The notes beneath the pieces are model-generated. The model saw only the letters and a program-made list of their open reading frames with translations. It did no database searches and had not been told where the DNA came from. Position numbers and translations under genes: made by a program. A stretch of DNA of 64,000 nt, taken from assembly GCF_902859695.1 (NCBI RefSeq), contig NZ_CADIJL010000004.1, positions 124,001 to 188,000 of the forward strand, read 5' to 3'. This document shows, piece by piece, positions 8,417 to 16,883 of the stretch. Within the stretch, counting starts at the first letter, position 1. The number at the start of each line of letters is the position of its first letter. The stretch is from Achromobacter ruhlandii (GTDB lineage Bacteria; Pseudomonadota; Gammaproteobacteria; Burkholderiales; Burkholderiaceae_B).

Positions 8417-9815
8417 GGCTTTCTCCTGCGCGGTGATCGACCTTGCGGCCTTCGGGATCGAAGTCGATGGCGAGCGGCTTTTCGAGGTGGACGGCAACCT
8501 TGGCGCCGGGCTGGACATAGACGGCGGCGAACGCCTGGCCGTACAACTTGTTGACCCAGGCCGACATGTCCCGCACGCCGCCCGCCAGAATCTGGCCGAC
8601 CGCTTCCTGGCCGGTGATGCCCACGGTGCCGATGGAGCCGTCCGAGCCGACATAGGACATGCGGCCGCTGTCGCTCTCGATGAGCGAGGCCACGCCGGCA
8701 CCGGCCGCGGTGATCAGGGCCTGCGAGCCGAGGTACTGCTGGGCATTGCTGCGCCGCTCGCCGCTGACGCAAGGAATGCCGTGGGGATCGCTGATCCAGC
8801 CCAAGCCGTCGCGCTGTTGGTTGTTCTGCTGGTTGCCCTCGCGGTCTTCGGGGATCGTGCGAATCGTCCCGTCGTGGAAGACGAACGTGATGCTGCGCAC
8901 CTGACCGCGCACGCACGACAGCGTCCAGTCGCCCGAGGCGGTGCCGCTGAACACGGCGCCGGCCACGTCGGGAATGTCGATGCCATTGGCGGTCAGGTTG
9001 TCCGGCCCGACCAGGACTTTGAACGGATAGGGATCATTGACCGTGCCGTCGATCGGCACGCGGCCGATCAGCGCGGTCATGGCGACCGAACCCATGAGCG
9101 TGGAGTTGGTCGGCACGGTATAGACCGGCTTGGCACTCTTGACCCCGGCGGCGCGGGCGCCCGCGTTGGCCACGGTTTCCGCGGTGGTTTCGAGCGTGCT
9201 CTGCGCCGGGCCGAAGCTCGTGGGGAAGCTCATGCCGCCGCTCGCGCCACGCCCCCCGTTGCGCCCCTCGGCGGGCTTTGCGTCGTCCGGCTCGACCCAC
9301 CGCACGCCGCCCTCCATGCCGGCCTCGTCGCCGCCCTGCAGCCCCAAGCCCACGGGCAGGTCCGCATGGCCGCCGCCGCGCCCGCCGATGCTGTCCAGGC
9401 GCCGCTGCAGGTCGGCGAGCAGCCCTTCGGTCTGCTGGCGCGCGCTGGCCGCCTGCTCCTGGTCGCGGCGCAGGTTGGACCGCTCGGATTCGAGCGCCGA
9501 GTTGATGCGCTGGTCGATGGAATTCTCGCGCTGGCGCAGCCGCTGGTTCTCTTCGCGCTGGGACTTGTTGTCCGAGAGCGCGGTCTGAAGTTCGGTGCGC
9601 AACTGCTTGACCTGCGCAACCAGCGTCGCCACGGTGTCGCGCGGGGTGTCGCCTTCGATGCCCAGCGCCTTCATTTCCTCGGGCGTGAGCTGGGCGCCGT
9701 TGTCCGCCGCGGGTGGCGCCGTGCTGCCTCCACCCGAGAACAGCCGGATACCGACGAACAGCACCAGGATGGCGACAGGGATCATCAGCCACTTGAGCAG
9801 GCCGTTACTGCGCAT
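8397..9815 (-). CDS. Integrating conjugative element protein, PFL_4705 family (TIGR03752; TraB/VirB10-like)
   Basis: This 472-residue protein has a single N-terminal membrane segment (about residues 9-26). A coiled-coil follows (about residues 60-155, rich in Glu, Arg and Gln), then a C-terminal beta-rich domain. That architecture is typical of TraB/VirB10 proteins, which span the periplasm and link the inner and outer membrane complexes. Neighbours on both sides are other channel proteins of the same operon. Confidence 0.92.
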   Translation of the reverse strand: MRSNGLLKWLMIPVAILVLFVGIRLFSGGGSTAPPAADNGAQLTPEEMKALGIEGDTPRDTVATLVAQVKQLRTELQTALSDNKSQREENQRLRQRENSIDQRINSALESERSNLRRDQEQAASARQQTEGLLADLQRRLDSIGGRGGGHADLPVGLGLQGGDEAGMEGGVRWVEPDDAKPAEGRNGGRGASGGMSFPTSFGPAQSTLETTAETVANAGARAAGVKSAKPVYTVPTNSTLMGSVAMTALIGRVPIDGTVNDPYPFKVLVGPDNLTANGIDIPDVAGAVFSGTASGDWTLSCVRGQVRSITFVFHDGTIRTIPEDREGNQQNNQQRDGLGWISDPHGIPCVSGERRSNAQQYLGSQALITAAGAGVASLIESDSGRMSYVGSDGSIGTVGITGQEAVGQILAGGVRDMSAWVNKLYGQAFAAVYVQPGAKVAVHLEKPLAIDFDPEGRKVDHRAGESHALELD

Positions 9816-10716
9816 GGCGGGCCTCCTTGGCGTTCTCGTCGCCGTCCGGCTGCGGCAGATGCACGGCAGGGTCGAAGCGGTGAATCGCCGGCAGCAGCGA
9901 CTGCGCGAGGCCGCGGCCGCCCGTGACCAGGTAGAGGACGGTCGTGTCCTCGGGCGTGCCGCGCGGGCCCAGCGCCTCGTGCTGGAAGGTGGCGGTGAGG
10001 AAATCGCCTTGCAGCATGCGCGGGTCGAGCGTGATCCAGCCGCCGCTGCCGTTGGTCAGGCGCACGGCAGTGACCCACTGGTCCTCCAGCCGCCACGACG
10101 CGAGCGCGACCGCGCGCACGGGCAGCGTTGGCATCAGTGTGTCCAGGTCGAGGTCGCGGCGCAGGTTGACCCGCATGACGCCCGGAAGCGGCTCGACGGT
10201 GCGCAGCGGTGCGTAGAGGTTCTGCGCGGCGAAGCGCGTCAGCACGACAGGGACCGGAGTTTCGCGCCGCGCGGTCCGCGCACCTGCCTGGCCCTGGGCG
10301 CGTGCCGGGGCCTCGGCACTGTCGGCCTGCTCGCCATAGCGTCCCGGTGCGCTGTCACCCTCGACGATGCGCACCGGCTCCAGCTCGGCTTCCCCGTCCT
10401 TGGGCGGTTCGGCTGCGATGTCCAGCAGGATCAGCGCGCCCGTGTCGGCGTCCTGCAGTTGCAACCGCGTGGGCTCGATCGGCTCGCTGGCGCGCAGGTA
10501 CACCGCGCCACCCGCACTCTGCACGCGCAGGCGTTCGCCCACGCCCGCGGGCACGCCCACGCGCACGTTCCGGTCGATGAACACGATGCGTTCCTGACCG
10601 ACCTTCAGCGGCACTGCCAGTGGCGTGCGTTCCCAACGCAGGATCTCCACCGCCTGGGCGACGGGTGCCGCGGCCACGGCCAGTAGCCCCAGCAGCGCGA
10701 GTACAGGATGCTTCAT
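9805..10716 (-). CDS. Integrating conjugative element protein, PFL_4704 family (TIGR03749; TraK/VirB9-like)
   Basis: This 303-residue exported protein has a signal peptide (about residues 1-22, ending AQA). The mature protein is predicted to be beta-rich with a low-complexity Ala/Glu/Arg linker near residues 120-150. The position just upstream of the TraB/VirB10-like gene and the size match the TraK/VirB9-type secretin partner. The stop overlaps the next start. The family assignment is from gene order and sequence character. Confidence 0.9.
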   Translation of the reverse strand: MKHPVLALLGLLAVAAAPVAQAVEILRWERTPLAVPLKVGQERIVFIDRNVRVGVPAGVGERLRVQSAGGAVYLRASEPIEPTRLQLQDADTGALILLDIAAEPPKDGEAELEPVRIVEGDSAPGRYGEQADSAEAPARAQGQAGARTARRETPVPVVLTRFAAQNLYAPLRTVEPLPGVMRVNLRRDLDLDTLMPTLPVRAVALASWRLEDQWVTAVRLTNGSGGWITLDPRMLQGDFLTATFQHEALGPRGTPEDTTVLYLVTGGRGLAQSLLPAIHRFDPAVHLPQPDGDENAKEARHAQ

Positions 10717-11405
10717 GGGGTGTTTCCTCCTTGAGGCGCTTGCGGAGACAGGCCACTCGGCGCCGGGCGCGCCGGCTCCGGTGCACTGATGCGCTGGGGC
10801 GCGCCTTCGTAGCAGTCCAGCGCCAGGCCGAACGGGTTGCGGGCGGGATCGACGTCCACCCGCGTGACCTTGATCGGATAACGCACCAGGGCGCGCTTGA
10901 CCTGCTCGGCGCCGTAGTACTCGTCCGCCGTGATGTCCAGCGTCACCACCCAGTCGCGATCGGACACGGTGCGCACGCGCGCCGTGGGGTCGTCGCCATA
11001 GCCGCGGCCGGGAATCTCGTAGATGCCGCGCACGCGCTGGCGTAGCTCGCCGGTGGAGCGGCGGTAGTCGTAGTCCGCGCGAAGGAAGGCCTGGCAGGAC
11101 GGGGTGAGGTACGGCGAGAGCGTGTGGAGGTTGCGCGAGTAGTCTTCTTCGCCATTGGTCGGCCAGCGGTTCAGCGTCTGGAACACGTAGAACGTGAACG
11201 CATAGACCGATTCGGGCGGCACTTCCCACCACTTGCGGGTACTGCCAGAGCGCAGGTCGGGCGGGACGTGGATGGTCAGGTCGCGCGGCGCGCTCCACCA
11301 GCCGCCGCCCATGACCAGGGCGACAATGACCAGCGCGCCCGCGCCCAGGCGCAAGGTCTTGATGTGAGCCTGCAGGTGGGCGATCTCGTTCTTGAAGCGA
11401 CTCAT
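10713..11405 (-). CDS. Integrating conjugative element protein, PFL_4703 family (TIGR03746; TraE/VirB8-like)
   Basis: This 230-residue protein has one N-terminal membrane helix (about residues 20-38) followed by a soluble periplasmic domain, the layout of TraE/VirB8-type assembly factors. The region around residues 60-190 is the conserved part and the C-terminal 25 residues are a Pro/Ala tail. Its ATG overlaps the stop of the TIGR03750 gene (ATGA). Confidence 0.9.
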   Translation of the reverse strand: MSRFKNEIAHLQAHIKTLRLGAGALVIVALVMGGGWWSAPRDLTIHVPPDLRSGSTRKWWEVPPESVYAFTFYVFQTLNRWPTNGEEDYSRNLHTLSPYLTPSCQAFLRADYDYRRSTGELRQRVRGIYEIPGRGYGDDPTARVRTVSDRDWVVTLDITADEYYGAEQVKRALVRYPIKVTRVDVDPARNPFGLALDCYEGAPQRISAPEPARPAPSGLSPQAPQGGNTP

Positions 11406-11800
11406 CGCATGCTCCTGCGGGTGGACCAGAAGCCCGAGCGCGAGATCAGCACGTGGCCGCCCACCCAGCCGGCCATCAGCGGATGGCGCGTTGCGATGCG
11501 CCACTGCAACTGCCGATAAAGCCAGGTGTCGGGGCGCCCACGCTTGAGGCGGCGCAGGATGCCGCCGCCGATGAACACGCCCAAGGCCACGCCCAGGACA
11601 ACGAACGTCGGTGCGATGGCGATCGTGCGGAACACCCACGAAAGCGGCGCGCCGACCAGCAGGCCGGCGGCGCCGGACAGGCCGCAGCAGATCCACAGCT
11701 CGTCGGCGGTGAGGCCGCGCACGACAACGGGATGGCGGTTGAGCCGGTGCGGAAGGAACGTGACCGTCCCGTCCGCACGGACGTGCTGCTGCTCGGACAT
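11402..11800 (-). CDS. Conjugative transfer region protein, TIGR03750 family (TraL/VirB3-like)
   Basis: This 132-residue protein has two adjacent hydrophobic segments (about residues 36-56 and 62-82) and a basic C-terminal tail, resembling the VirB3/TraL inner-membrane component. It lies between the PFL_4702 and PFL_4703 genes as in other PFGI-1 class elements. The start at 11800 was chosen because the sequence N-terminal to it has the composition of an out-of-frame intergenic stretch. Confidence 0.9.
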   Translation of the reverse strand: MSEQQHVRADGTVTFLPHRLNRHPVVVRGLTADELWICCGLSGAAGLLVGAPLSWVFRTIAIAPTFVVLGVALGVFIGGGILRRLKRGRPDTWLYRQLQWRIATRHPLMAGWVGGHVLISRSGFWSTRRSMR

Positions 11801-11811
11801 ACCGGCCTCGC

Positions 11812-12171
11812 TTACAGGATGCCGGTGGCTTCGGTGAGCAGCCAGATGCCGATCACGAGCAGCACGGCGCCGATGGCGACCGTGAGGCCGAACTGGCCCC
11901 ACGTCTTGCGGCCGGTGTGGATCTCCGCGTAGGTCCCGTAGGCGTGGTAGCAGACGCCGATGAACATCGACGCCACCACCAGCAGGGCCACGAGCATGAT
12001 GATGTCGTAGCCGTAGTTGCGGATGGTCTCCATGATGCCGTTGCCGGTGCCGCGCGTGGGGTTCTCCAATTGCGGCAGACCTTGCGCGAACGACAGCGCG
12101 GGCAGCGCGGCGGCGCCCAGGGCCACGGCGGCGCGCTGGGCAAAACGGGAAGTGAGGTTGCGGTTGTGCAT
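11812..12171 (-). CDS. Integrating conjugative element membrane protein, PFL_4702 family (TIGR03745; pilin-like)
   Basis: This 119-residue protein has a signal peptide (about residues 1-29, ending SFAQ) and two membrane segments in the mature part (about 56-76 and 93-112), the pattern of conjugative pilin/VirB2-like subunits. It lies immediately upstream of the TIGR03750 gene. The pilin role is inferred from size, topology and order. Confidence 0.9.
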   Translation of the reverse strand: MHNRNLTSRFAQRAAVALGAAALPALSFAQGLPQLENPTRGTGNGIMETIRNYGYDIIMLVALLVVASMFIGVCYHAYGTYAEIHTGRKTWGQFGLTVAIGAVLLVIGIWLLTEATGIL

Positions 12172-12187
12172 GGTCGGGCCTTTCAGG

Positions 12188-12421
12188 TCAGGACAGAAGG
12201 AAGAAACTCAGAACGAGGTACATCGCGACGAAGCGAATGCAGACGCCGAGGAACTGGCGCTGGTTGAGGCGGCTCTCGGACCACCCCACGTAGGCCGTTC
12301 GGATGGCCCAGACGCCCCACACGAGCAGGACCGCGAGCACGACGCCGACCAGGACGGTCGCCATCGCGGAAGGCGCGATACCGCTGTTGGCTTGAAATGC
12401 CGAGACCTGGGCGCCGTTCAT
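12188..12421 (-). CDS. Integrating conjugative element protein, PFL_4701 family (TIGR03758)
   Basis: This is a 77-residue protein with two hydrophobic segments (about residues 19-40 and 57-75). The ATG overlaps the TGA of the RAQPRD gene, indicating translational coupling. Tiny membrane proteins of this family always accompany the pilin-like PFL_4702 gene; their role is unknown. Confidence 0.88.
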   Translation of the reverse strand: MNGAQVSAFQANSGIAPSAMATVLVGVVLAVLLVWGVWAIRTAYVGWSESRLNQRQFLGVCIRFVAMYLVLSFFLLS

Positions 12422-12801
12422 TGCTTGCCCCCCGCAGTCGTCGCCGGCAGCGGCTCGGCCGCCCGCTCGGTGCGGTAGTCGCCGGCCAGTTCGGAGGGGT
12501 CGCGCGGCTGAGCGCGCGATGGCGTCAGGTGAAACTGGATGCCGGCGCGAACGCGCGCCAGGTCAGCCAGCAGCCGCGGGTAGTCGAAGTGGTAGCGCTC
12601 GCCCGGCTGGATGGGGGCATGCGCGGCGCTGTCCGCGACGGTGCGCTCCAGCGCGTCGAGCTGGCGCAGTGCGGCGACCAGCTCCTGGCGCTGTGCCGGG
12701 GACTCGGCCAAGGCCATCTGGGACTGACCCAGCAGGAGGGCCGTCACGAGAAAAGTGGGCACGCCGCGATGCGCGGCGCGCAGCCAGATCGAAGCCACCA
12801 T
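12418..12801 (-). CDS. RAQPRD family integrative conjugative element protein
   Basis: This 127-residue exported protein has a signal peptide (about residues 1-33, ending LAE). The segment around residues 90-105 (PSRAQPRDPSELAGDY) contains the AQPRD signature that gives the family its name. It is the first gene of the left transfer block. Directly upstream the conserved ICE order is broken by the plus-strand defence island; in relatives the PFL_4697 membrane protein and traD are expected here. Confidence 0.92.
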   Translation of the reverse strand: MVASIWLRAAHRGVPTFLVTALLLGQSQMALAESPAQRQELVAALRQLDALERTVADSAAHAPIQPGERYHFDYPRLLADLARVRAGIQFHLTPSRAQPRDPSELAGDYRTERAAEPLPATTAGGKQ

Positions 12802-12941
12802 CGCGCCATTCCTGTGTGATCAGCAATGGGGTGATCGTGGAGATCAGGGCTGTTTTAGGCCGCAAACAATAGGAACTGGCGGACGACCGGATTGGGCATA
12901 CCGCGAGCGAACCTACAAAAGCCCGGGTTGAGTTTCGATTA

Positions 12942-12970
12942 TTGCGTTTTTCGAGTGTTTCGAATATGAT
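12942..12970 (+). promoter_or_regulatory. Likely sigma70 promoter of the toxin-antitoxin/CBASS operon, with TTTCGA repeats
   Basis: TTGCGT (12942-12947) and TATGAT (12965-12970) are separated by 17 bases, 35 bases ahead of the first gene of the island. Three TTTCGA hexamers at 12933, 12949 and 12958 flank or fill the spacer, a plausible operator for the HTH antitoxin. It is the only convincing promoter in front of the seven overlapping or closely spaced genes at 13005-17609. Confidence 0.6.
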
Positions 12971-13004
12971 CGGCTCTGCAACCGTTTTCGCTTAGGAGCT
13001 ACCC

Positions 13005-13475
13005 ATGACCACCGCCACTGCCCAATCCAAGATGACCCTTCCCGCCGCGGGAGAGGTTAAGGCAGCCGTCCAGGGTCAACGTGCCTTGGCGGCTTACCTC
13101 GCAACCCAGTTCGAGACGCAGCACATCCAGATCTTTGATGACCACAAACAGGCTCATCAGGTGGAACTGCCTACCTCGGCTTTACGCCTGCTGGTCGACA
13201 TCCTGGCCGAGTTGGCCGATGGCAATGCAGTAAAGGTGGTGCCCGTCCATGCAGAGCTGACGACCCAAGAGGCGGCGGACTTGCTCAACGTGTCCCGTCC
13301 CCATTTCGTCAAGCTGCTAGAAGATGGGGTGTTGGCATTTCATCGCACCGGCAAGCACCGCAGGGTGAGGTTCGCCGATCTGATGCAGTACAAGGAAGCG
13401 CGCGAGCGCGCCAGTGAGCAGGCGATGGCCGAACTCGCTCAGCAGTCGCAAGAGTTGGGAATGGGATACGAATGA
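13005..13475 (+). CDS. Excisionase-type HTH antitoxin of a PIN toxin pair
   Basis: This 156-residue protein has a central MerR/excisionase-like helix-turn-helix (about residues 84-130: TTQEAADLLNVSRPHFVKLL). The N-terminal half has no recognisable domain. Such proteins pair with PIN-domain toxins and bind their own promoter. The ATG has TAGGAG 8 bases upstream, and its stop overlaps the next start by 4 bases. It is probably the autorepressor of the operon leading into the CBASS genes, which is inference from position. Confidence 0.82.
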   Translation: MTTATAQSKMTLPAAGEVKAAVQGQRALAAYLATQFETQHIQIFDDHKQAHQVELPTSALRLLVDILAELADGNAVKVVPVHAELTTQEAADLLNVSRPHFVKLLEDGVLAFHRTGKHRRVRFADLMQYKEARERASEQAMAELAQQSQELGMGYE

Positions 13476-14047
13476 GGCATTCCCCATTCACCGCCGTCTA
13501 CGACGCGTGCGTTCTATATCCCGCGCCACTGCGGGATTTCCTGATGTGGCTCGGCCTGTCTGGCCGCTTCCGGGCGCGGTGGAGCCAAGCCATTCATGAG
13601 GAGTGGAAACGCAACCTGTTGATCAACCGCCCCGATCTCACCCGGGTTCAGGTCGACAGGACGTCGGATCTCATGGACAGGGCCATTCCGGACGGCTTGG
13701 TGGAGGGCTACGAAGCGCTCGTGGCAGGCCTGACATTACCCGATCCGAATGATCGGCACGTCCTGGCTGCGGCGATTCGCTGCGGTGCGAGCGTGATTGT
13801 GACGTTCAACGAACGTGATTTCCCGAACGATCTGCTGGCTCCGTACGGCATCGAATCGCAGCACCCCGATGAGTTTGTGGACAACCTGCTGGATCTGGAT
13901 GCGGCCGCCGTAGTGTCGGCTGCGCAGCGCCAGCGTGCCCAACTCAAGCATCCGCCGATCGATGTGGACCGCTATCTCGAAATCCTGCTGCGCCAAGGCC
14001 TTGTGCAAACGACCAAGGTGCTGGCGACCTATCGCACCATTCTCTGA
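13472..14047 (+). CDS. PIN domain protein, putative ribonuclease toxin (VapC-like)
   Basis: This 191-residue protein has acidic residues placed as in PIN nucleases: D11 in VYDACVLYP, E43-E44 near the first helices, D94 in PNDRHVLAAA, and the FNERDFP motif near residue 115. PIN toxins cleave RNA and are held inactive by the partner encoded just upstream (ATGA overlap). The C-terminal 60 residues extend beyond a minimal VapC. It is followed after 17 bases by the CBASS TRIP13 gene, so both systems appear co-transcribed. Confidence 0.85.
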   Translation: MRHSPFTAVYDACVLYPAPLRDFLMWLGLSGRFRARWSQAIHEEWKRNLLINRPDLTRVQVDRTSDLMDRAIPDGLVEGYEALVAGLTLPDPNDRHVLAAAIRCGASVIVTFNERDFPNDLLAPYGIESQHPDEFVDNLLDLDAAAVVSAAQRQRAQLKHPPIDVDRYLEILLRQGLVQTTKVLATYRTIL

Positions 14048-14064
14048 CCCGCCGAGAGCCACGG

Positions 14065-14979
14065 ATGACCAAGAATCCTTCATCAGACGCCACTTTGCCG
14101 AAAGGCATCCATCGAAGCTGGAAGCTGCCGGATAAGTCGCTGGGTGACTTGTGGGATTCGATCGTGATGGACGAAGCCATCAAAAAACAGTTGCTGTCAC
14201 AAGCGATCGTCAACTTCACGGTGCGCCCCAAGGTGGAGCGCACGGTACTCCCCCTGCACGGCGTGATCTTGTTGGTCGGCCCGCCGGGGACTGGGAAGAC
14301 CTCCTTGGCACGGGGCTTGGCGCATCGTGTGGCCGAATCTTTTTCTTCTGCGAAGTTTCGATTGCTGGAAGTGGAGCCTCACACGCTGACGAGCTCTGCA
14401 ATGGGAAAGACTCAACGCGCCGTGGCAGACCTGTTCTCGCAATCGATCGCAGAATCCGCAGCGGCGGGCCCGACGATCGTCCTTCTGGACGAGGTCGAAA
14501 CGCTTGCGGCTGATCGAGCGAAGCTCAGCCTGGAAGCCAACCCGGTTGATGTGCACCGGGCCACCGACGCGGTGTTGGTGCAGTTGGACATGTTGGCCGA
14601 ACGCAACCCGCATCTGCTGTTCGTGGCCACCAGCAACTTCCCACAGGCCGTCGACAGTGCCTTCCTATCTCGTTGCGACATGGTGATGGAGGTGCCACTG
14701 CCCGGCAAGGATGCCTGCAAGCAGATCCTAGTGGACTGCCTGAATGGCCTGGCAAAGACATTTCCGGGGATTGGCAAGCTTTCCTCGGCTCACCAGTTCG
14801 ACGTGTGCGCTGGCGAGTGCGTCGGATTGGATGGTCGGGCCATTCGCAAGGTCGTAGCCAACGCCCTCGCGGCCGACCCGCAAGTGGCTATCGATCCGAA
14901 CAAGCTTTCCGTAGAGCACCTGCGCAGTGCGATACGACAGGCAAAGCAAATGCGCCTTCAAGGAGGGAAGCAAAAATGA
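14065..14979 (+). CDS. cap6: CBASS TRIP13-like AAA+ ATPase (Cap6)
   Basis: This 304-residue AAA+ protein has Walker A GPPGTGKT at residues 72-79, Walker B IVLLDEVET with the acidic pair near 142-143, and a sensor segment VATSNFP. It matches the TRIP13/Pch2-like ATPase that disassembles HORMA-CD-NTase complexes and so keeps type III CBASS off until infection. Its stop overlaps the start of the first HORMA gene. The sequence looks like the experimentally studied Pseudomonas aeruginosa system; this is from memory, not a search. Confidence 0.93.
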   Translation: MTKNPSSDATLPKGIHRSWKLPDKSLGDLWDSIVMDEAIKKQLLSQAIVNFTVRPKVERTVLPLHGVILLVGPPGTGKTSLARGLAHRVAESFSSAKFRLLEVEPHTLTSSAMGKTQRAVADLFSQSIAESAAAGPTIVLLDEVETLAADRAKLSLEANPVDVHRATDAVLVQLDMLAERNPHLLFVATSNFPQAVDSAFLSRCDMVMEVPLPGKDACKQILVDCLNGLAKTFPGIGKLSSAHQFDVCAGECVGLDGRAIRKVVANALAADPQVAIDPNKLSVEHLRSAIRQAKQMRLQGGKQK

Positions 14980-15446
14980 CCACCGTTGTCAGCCGGACGT
15001 TTCGCAGCTCGCCGCACCGCGATGCGTTGCAGACATGGGATGCCATTGTCGAACTGCTCACTCAGGGCAAGGACGGCACGGCTCGCTCTGAACTCAGGGC
15101 CGTGACGGGCGTGGCCGCCAGCTTGATCGCCGACCAGGCACCCAAGAGCGCGCCCATCGTTGCGACATGCGATGGACCACGGACCAGGATCTACTGCCTC
15201 TTCGACGAAGACGCGATCGATGGTGATGATGCCAACGAAGAAGTCTTGGGGTTCGAGCCGTTGAAGGGAGACTGGGGAGTCTCGCTGCCGTGTCCGAAGG
15301 AGCAGCTCGGCTGGGTGCAAAGCGCGCTCAAAAAGCACAGTTCTCGCATCATTGCACGGGACTTGAGCCAAGGAATTGCCACGCAGGCGCAGGCCGATGC
15401 TGGGCAAGCGCTGTCGCTCGACCTCGGAGGTTTCCTCAAGTCATGA
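14976..15446 (+). CDS. CBASS HORMA domain protein, divergent second type (HORMA3-like)
   Basis: This 156-residue protein would be hard to recognise alone. It sits between the TRIP13 ATPase and the canonical HORMA gene, exactly where two-HORMA type III CBASS operons carry the divergent HORMA3 protein, and it resembles my recollection of the P. aeruginosa HORMA3. No enzymatic motif is visible. In the two-HORMA systems it is thought to bind the other HORMA protein and tune activation. Start and stop both overlap the neighbours (ATGA each side). Confidence 0.82.
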
Positions 15447-15943
15447 GCACCGTCGCCACCTACTCGTACACGCACTCGGTTACCTATGTGACCGACAACA
15501 TCCTCAAGAGCTTGAAAGACATCATCCTGCTCAGTGGGCTGGACCCTGAGCACTTTGCGGATCGCTGGGAGAGCAATACCCGAGCCATCAAGACGTGGCT
15601 CGGGACCGGTGATCTGCGCAAGGTGATTCTGGAGATCTACAACCCGGCAACCGACAAGCTCGTGACCCGATGGGATATCGACATCGTGTATGGGTGGTCC
15701 GATGGCGACGGCAGCTTCTGGACAGATACCGAGCAGTTGAAGTACGCGATCAAGAAAGCTGGGCTGCTGCCATCGCAGGCCAAGTACAAGTTAATGCTCG
15801 ATACAAAGCCAGGGCGACCTGATGTGGAGGGATGGAGCAAAGGAAGTTATCGCTCGACGGATGGAATGGTCAAGCAGAGCCTAGGCTCGACTGTCGAACA
15901 CAGCGGCCTGGCGGGTCAGGCCGGATATTGGAGGCAACGCTGA
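15443..15943 (+). CDS. cap7: CBASS HORMA domain protein (HORMA2-like, Cap7)
   Basis: This is a 166-residue HORMA protein with the N-terminal [16 protein letters not shown] pattern typical of bacterial HORMA domains. The C-terminal safety-belt region is Gly/Ser-rich (about residues 125-166). HORMA proteins change conformation on binding a short closure peptide and then bind and activate the CD-NTase; TRIP13 reverses this. The gene overlaps HORMA3 upstream by 4 bases and the CD-NTase downstream by 1 base (TGATG), indicating tightly coupled translation. Confidence 0.92.
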
Positions 15944-16845
15944 TGCTGTCGATCGATGAAGCTTTTCGCAAGTTCAAGTCGCGTCTGGAACTCAACGAAC
16001 GCGAACAGAAGAATGCCTCGCAACGCCAGAACGAAGTGCGGGACTACCTGCAGACCAAGTTCGGCATTGCGCGCAGCTTCCTGACCGGTTCCTATGCTCG
16101 ATACACGAAGACGAAGCCGCTCAAGGATATCGACATCTTCTTCGTGCTGAAGGACTCGGAGAAGCATTACCACGGCAAGGCCGCATCGGTAGTGCTGGAT
16201 GATTTCCACTCTGCATTGGTGGAGAAATACGGTTCGGCGGCCGTGCGCAAACAGGCGCGCTCGATCAACGTGGATTTCGGTGTTCACATCGACGCGGAGG
16301 ACAACACGGACTACCGGGTGGTCAGCGTGGATGCGGTGCCCGCATTCGACACCGGCGACCAGTATGAGATCCCCGATACGGCGTCCGGAAAGTGGATCAA
16401 GACGGACCCGGAGATCCATAAGGACAAGGCGACCGCAGCGCACCAAGCCTATGCCAATGAGTGGAAAGGTCTCGTGCGCATGGTGAAGTACTGGAACAAC
16501 AATCCCAAGCACGGCGATCTGAAGCCGGTGAAGCCCTCGTTCCTGATCGAGGTAATGGCCCTTGAGTGTCTTTACGGCGGCTGGGGAGGATCGTTCGATC
16601 GCGAGATCCAGTCGTTCTTTGCCACGCTTGCCGATCGAGTTCATGACGAGTGGCCGGATCCCGCCGGACTTGGCCCGGCGATCAGCAACGATATGGATGC
16701 CGCGCGCAAGCAGCGCGCGCAGCAGCTGCTGTTCCAGGCGAGCCAGGACGCAAGCATCGCCATCGACCACGCGCGTCGTGGTCGCAATATCGAAGCGCTT
16801 CGCGCCTGGCGCGCACTGTTTGGCCCCAAGTTCCCACTGTCCTGA
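15943..16845 (+). CDS. cdnD: CBASS CD-NTase, clade D-like cyclic oligonucleotide synthase
   Basis: This 300-residue nucleotidyltransferase has the active site intact: GS at residues 49-50 ([10 protein letters not shown]), DID at 62-64 (LKDIDIFF) and the third aspartate D111 (INVDFG). It makes a cyclic oligonucleotide alarm signal, and HORMA-dependent clade C/D enzymes paired with NucC make cyclic tri-AMP. Order, size and HORMA/TRIP13/NucC neighbours fit the P. aeruginosa CdnD system. The cyclic tri-AMP product is inferred from the NucC partner. Confidence 0.93.
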
Positions 16846-16883
16846 TTCCATCGGCTTCCATACACGTCCCATCGAGGTACAGC

